Assembly: GCF_003574965.1 (NCBI RefSeq)
Contig: NZ_CP032317.1
Coordinates: 1,302,001 to 1,366,000 of the forward strand
Length of the DNA stretch: 64,000 nucleotides
Direction of reading: 5' to 3'
From: Hymenobacter oligotrophus
GTDB taxonomy: Bacteria > Bacteroidota > Bacteroidia > Cytophagales > Hymenobacteraceae
Both the position numbers and the translations under genes were made by a program. This document shows, in pieces, positions 61,179 through 64,000 of this stretch. Numbering within the stretch: the first letter of the stretch is position 1; each line of letters opens with the position of its first letter. The notes below the pieces were generated by a model. The model had not been told where the DNA came from. It was given only the letters and a program-made list of their open reading frames with translations, and did no database searches.

Positions 61179-62078
61179 TTATTGCATTTGGCCCATCACG
61201 GTAAGGGCGGCCAAGGTGGGCTCGGGGCGGCCACCGGCAGGCTCCAGCGTTACAGCAAAAGCCTGGGCATTCACGATGTCCTTCATGCGCTGCAGGCTGT
61301 CGCCGGCGGCGGTGTGCAGGGCCAGCATGCCGGCATCCACGGGCTTGCCTTTGTCGAGGGCCCAGAGTTGGTACTGCTTGCCTTCGGGGGCGGGCGGCAG
61401 GTTGTTTACATCCACGTACACGGCCTTGGTGGCGGGGTTGAAGTGCACGCGGGCCCGAGCGCCGGGCGCAATCTGCGTGCCCGTCATTACCACGGTGCGG
61501 TACGTTTCGTCGCGCAGCATGGCCAGCTCGTTGGTGCGGGTGGCCAAGCGTTTTTCAACGGCCTGCGTGGCTGCGGCGTAGCGGGCCTGCTCGCTTTGGG
61601 CAATTACCAACTGCGACTGGGCTTCTTGCCAACGGTTGTAAAACAGCCAGTTGGTGCCCGCGCTCAGCAAGAGCAGCACGGCGGCGGCGGCAGCCAGCCA
61701 CCGGTAACCACGGCCGCTTTCGGGGGCGGGCATGGTGCGCATGACGGGCTCGTTGGTAGCGGATGCGGGGCGGTATGCAGGCTCTTGCGGAGCCGACGAA
61801 ACCGTCATGGTGGGTTGGGCGGCGGGCGGCGCCACGGTTGGCTCTTGCCTAATGGCTTGTTGCCAACCACCTAGCACCCGCTCGCGCATGCCGGCGGGTG
61901 GCGCCACGGCATGCGCCTCGGCGTAGGCGCCAAGCGCAAGCTCTATGTGGCTTAGCTCGGCACGAATAGCGGGGTGCTGCGCAGCTAGCTGCTCTACCTC
62001 GGCGGCCTCGGCCGGGGCAAGCTGATGCAGCACATACAGCTCCAGCTGTCCTGATTCGATGTACTCCTCGATGTTCAC
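61179..62078 (-). CDS. RskA-family anti-sigma factor
   Basis: The 299-residue protein has a cytoplasmic sigma-binding N-terminal part (MNIEEYIESGQLELYVLHQL; about 1-120 with a Pro/Ala-rich linker), one membrane helix (WLAAAAAVLLLLSAGTNWLFY, about 130-150), a coiled coil (about 150-200) and the periplasmic RskA domain (VYVDVNNLPPAPEGKQYQLWALDKGKPVDAG). It holds the cognate ECF sigma factor at the membrane until a signal triggers proteolysis. It is 9 bp downstream of the sigma gene. Confidence 0.88.
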   Translation of the reverse strand: MNIEEYIESGQLELYVLHQLAPAEAAEVEQLAAQHPAIRAELSHIELALGAYAEAHAVAPPAGMRERVLGGWQQAIRQEPTVAPPAAQPTMTVSSAPQEPAYRPASATNEPVMRTMPAPESGRGYRWLAAAAAVLLLLSAGTNWLFYNRWQEAQSQLVIAQSEQARYAAATQAVEKRLATRTNELAMLRDETYRTVVMTGTQIAPGARARVHFNPATKAVYVDVNNLPPAPEGKQYQLWALDKGKPVDAGMLALHTAAGDSLQRMKDIVNAQAFAVTLEPAGGRPEPTLAALTVMGQMQ

Positions 62079-62087
62079 TGCTTTGGC

Positions 62088-62642
62088 TTACCGAATCAGT
62101 TTGGAAAGGACTTTAAGGGCGGCGCGGGCGCGGGTTTTCACGGTTCCTAGCGGCAAATTCAACTCTTCGGCTACCTCGCTTTGGGTGTAGCCTTCGAAAT
62201 ACAGCTTATCGACGACTTGGCGCTGATCGGGCGTGAGCTGGTGCGTAAGCTCTTGCAGCCCGATATGCTCGGGGCGGAAAGTGGCTACGGCCGGCTGACG
62301 TTCGGCGGGGCTATCGTCGAGAGGCTGTGTGCGAGTACCTACGCGGTACTGTCGCGAGCGGATTTTGTCGATGGCTAAATTTCGGCACACGTTCATCACC
62401 CACGTAAAAAGCCGCCCCTTGGAGGCGTCGTAGCTCTGAAACGAATGCCAAATCTTAACCATTCCCTCCTGCAACACATCTTCGGCTTCTTCCTCGCGCC
62501 GTACAATGCGCAGGATTACGCCGTAGAGCGCCGCCGAGTACTTGTCGTAAAACTCCGCCATGGCCGACTCATCGTGGGCTTTTAGCCGGGCGATAAGCTG
62601 TTCTTCGGCGACGGAAGGCGGCTCGGGTAGCAAATTGGTCAC
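62088..62642 (-). CDS. ECF-type RNA polymerase sigma factor
   Basis: The 184-residue sigma-70 family protein has region 2 (FYDKYSAALYGVILRIV, EDVLQEGMVKIW, RLFTWVMNVCRNLAIDKIR) and region 4 (LTPDQRQVVDKLYFEGYTQSEVAEELNLPLGTVKTRARAAL). It pairs with the RskA-type anti-sigma factor encoded next. This resembles the SigK/RskA arrangement. The target genes are unknown; auto-regulation is common, but its own promoter here (62697-62704) is of the housekeeping type. Confidence 0.93.
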   Translation of the reverse strand: MTNLLPEPPSVAEEQLIARLKAHDESAMAEFYDKYSAALYGVILRIVRREEEAEDVLQEGMVKIWHSFQSYDASKGRLFTWVMNVCRNLAIDKIRSRQYRVGTRTQPLDDSPAERQPAVATFRPEHIGLQELTHQLTPDQRQVVDKLYFEGYTQSEVAEELNLPLGTVKTRARAALKVLSKLIR

Positions 62643-62696
62643 GGTGTGGTGCGAAATGCCCTGGGCCGCGCAGGTTCAGGCGCGCGGCATGGCGGT

Positions 62697-62704
62697 CAAA
62701 AGTA
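62697..62704 (-). promoter_or_regulatory. -7 element for the sigma/anti-sigma operon
   Basis: CAAAAGTA on the plus strand reads TACTTTTG on the minus strand, 54 nt before the ATG at 62642. Confidence 0.55.
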
Positions 62705-62827
62705 ATGACAAAACGGACACAGCAACATGCCCGCCGCCAACCCTAGCTAGCCGGCAGCAGTTATACGGAACTTGGCTTGCCAGGCGCCGTGCTTACTTTG
62801 CTCCGCCTCGGCTTAACCCTCCGTGTC

Positions 62828-64000
62828 ATGCCCATCGAATCGTACAACCCCTATACCGATAAAGTGTTGCGGCGCTTTACGCCGCACAGCGCCGCGCAGG
62901 TGGAGCGCATGCTGGCGCAAGCCGACAAAACCTTTCAGCAATGGCGCCGCACCACTTTTGCGGAGCGGGCCCAAGTGCTGCACCGCGCCGCCGCATTGCT
63001 GCGCGAACGGCAAGACGAGCTGGCCCGCCTCATGGCGCTGGAAATGGGCAAGCCCGTAACCGATGGCCGCGCCGAAGCACAGAAGTGCGCCCTTACCTGC
63101 GACTTTTACGCCGAGCACGCCGAGCACATGCTGCGCGACGAGCCGGTGCAAACCGAAGCCCGCCGCAGCTACATTGCGCACCAGCCCCTAGGTGCCGTGC
63201 TGGCCGTAATGCCCTGGAACTTCCCGCTGTGGCAGGTGGTACGCTTTGCCGCCCCGGCCCTGATGGCCGGCAACGTAGGCCTGCTGAAGCACGCCTCCAA
63301 CGTGCCGCAGTGCGCCTTGGCGCTGGAAAAAATCTTTCGCGACGCCGGCCTGCCGCAGGGCGGTTTCCGCACGCTGCTGCTCGAGTCGAAGGCGGTGGAG
63401 CCGCTGATTGCCGACGACCGCGTGCGGGCCGTTACGCTTACGGGCAGCGAAGGCGCCGGCAGCCAGGTGGCCGCCGCGGCTGGGCGCTACATCAAGAAAA
63501 CAGTGCTGGAGCTGGGCGGTTCCGATGCCTTTGTGGTGCTGGCCGACGCCGACCTAGGGCTGGCCGCCAAAACCGCCGCGCAGGCACGCATGATTAACGC
63601 GGGCCAAAGTTGCATTGCCGCCAAGCGCTTTGTGGTCGAGAAATCCGTGTCGGCCGAGTTCATGGACCGCATGCGTGAGCACCTGCAGGCCTACCGGGCC
63701 GGCGACCCGCTCGAGGAGCTGACTCAGTACGGCCCCCTCGCCCGCCCCGACCTCGCCGACGATCTAGCCCAGCAAGTGCAGAAATCGGTAGCCGCGGGAG
63801 CCAAAGTAGTGCTGCAAGGCGGGCAACCCAAAGCCGGTTCGGCTAGGTTTGCGCCCGTTATGCTCGCCAACGTAAAGCCCGGCATGCCCGCCTACGACGA
63901 AGAAACCTTCGGGCCCGTGGCCAGCATCCTGGTAGCCCGCGACGAGCAGCAGGCCATTCGGCTGGCCAACGACTCGCGCTTTGGCCTCGGTGCCGCCGTG
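62828..64000 (+). CDS. Aldehyde dehydrogenase, succinate-semialdehyde type (3' end outside window)
   Basis: The open frame from the ATG at 62828 is 391 codons long and reaches the window edge without a stop. It shows the NAD-binding [26 protein letters not shown], the catalytic Glu228 in LELGGSDAF and the nucleophile Cys262 in [10 protein letters not shown], then [10 protein letters not shown]. The short N-terminus ([14 protein letters not shown]) is that of the Sad/GabD1 group, which oxidises succinate semialdehyde or similar aldehydes. About 65 residues are probably missing. It is divergent from the sigma gene. Two CCTAGG copies in it read as Leu-Gly. Confidence 0.9.
   Translation, partial: MPIESYNPYTDKVLRRFTPHSAAQVERMLAQADKTFQQWRRTTFAERAQVLHRAAALLRERQDELARLMALEMGKPVTDGRAEAQKCALTCDFYAEHAEHMLRDEPVQTEARRSYIAHQPLGAVLAVMPWNFPLWQVVRFAAPALMAGNVGLLKHASNVPQCALALEKIFRDAGLPQGGFRTLLLESKAVEPLIADDRVRAVTLTGSEGAGSQVAAAAGRYIKKTVLELGGSDAFVVLADADLGLAAKTAAQARMINAGQSCIAAKRFVVEKSVSAEFMDRMREHLQAYRAGDPLEELTQYGPLARPDLADDLAQQVQKSVAAGAKVVLQGGQPKAGSARFAPVMLANVKPGMPAYDEETFGPVASILVARDEQQAIRLANDSRFGLGAAV

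Noticed and set aside
62828-64000. Aldehyde dehydrogenase as a truncated pseudogene
   Set aside because: The frame is intact and simply runs into the window edge; all catalytic residues are present.

Overview
The window looks like chromosome from a high-GC member of the Bacteroidota, most likely Hymenobacter or a close relative (Hymenobacteraceae). The reasons are: many start codons preceded by the Bacteroidota sigma-A -7 element TAnnTTTG rather than a -10 TATAAT; PorT-like and PorE-like type IX secretion proteins; DUF5606 and TonB-C-terminal proteins; MoxR/VWA and RskA-type sigma/anti-sigma pairs; and an arsenosugar gene set. I see no rRNA, tRNA, CRISPR array, insertion sequence or prophage. 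Gene order is mostly single genes or short operons.

Layout. 0-6.6 kb (minus strand): lolA, ftsK, a polytopic membrane protein and xerD. 6.7-10.5 kb (plus): aroQ, a SerC-like aminotransferase, marC, rnhA and trmN6. 10.5-15.6 kb: saccharopine dehydrogenase family, cytidine deaminase plus esterase, SDR, porT and ubiE. 15.7-18 kb: a PorE-like TPR/PD40/OmpA protein. 18.5-24.9 kb: engB, a TonB-like protein, DUF5606, fbp, aspartate kinase, enoyl-CoA hydratase, a Fur-family regulator and a 2-Cys peroxiredoxin. 25-30 kb: waaA, rsgA, a beta-hydroxyacid dehydrogenase, a fasciclin lipoprotein and a cyclophilin. 30.3-36.6 kb: a MoxR-like ATPase and its VWA partner, separated by a di-heme cytochrome c and two paralogous TlpA thioredoxins. 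36.8-39.7 kb: DUF427, two tandem PliI-like lipoproteins and an acyl-ACP desaturase. 39.8-46.6 kb: a surface-polysaccharide block (two GT-C-like membrane proteins, GT2, a Wzx-like flippase, a FemAB/GNAT protein). 46.9-58.4 kb: corA, nadR with a large periplasmic protein, an APC permease, several hypotheticals, a GAF protein and PrxQ. 58.4-62.6 kb (minus): arsenosugar genes, a stand-alone H-NOX protein, and an anti-sigma/ECF sigma pair. 62.8 kb to the end: an aldehyde dehydrogenase cut by the window edge.

The most unexpected signal is not a gene. The hexamer CCTAGG, almost always in the one-sided form CCTAGGT, occurs 89 times by hand count, about once per 720 bp. It lies in coding and intergenic DNA, on both strands, and in some gaps is paired into hairpins or perfect palindromes. 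It also supplies several stop codons, including both stops of one convergent gene pair. CCCTAGGG is never seen. This resembles a highly iterated genomic word such as HIP1 or a DNA-uptake sequence; I know of no description for this lineage. Other notable points are -7 promoter elements abutting start codons, intrinsic terminators lying directly in front of start codons, and three intergenic regions built from G-poor/C-poor imperfect inverted repeats.
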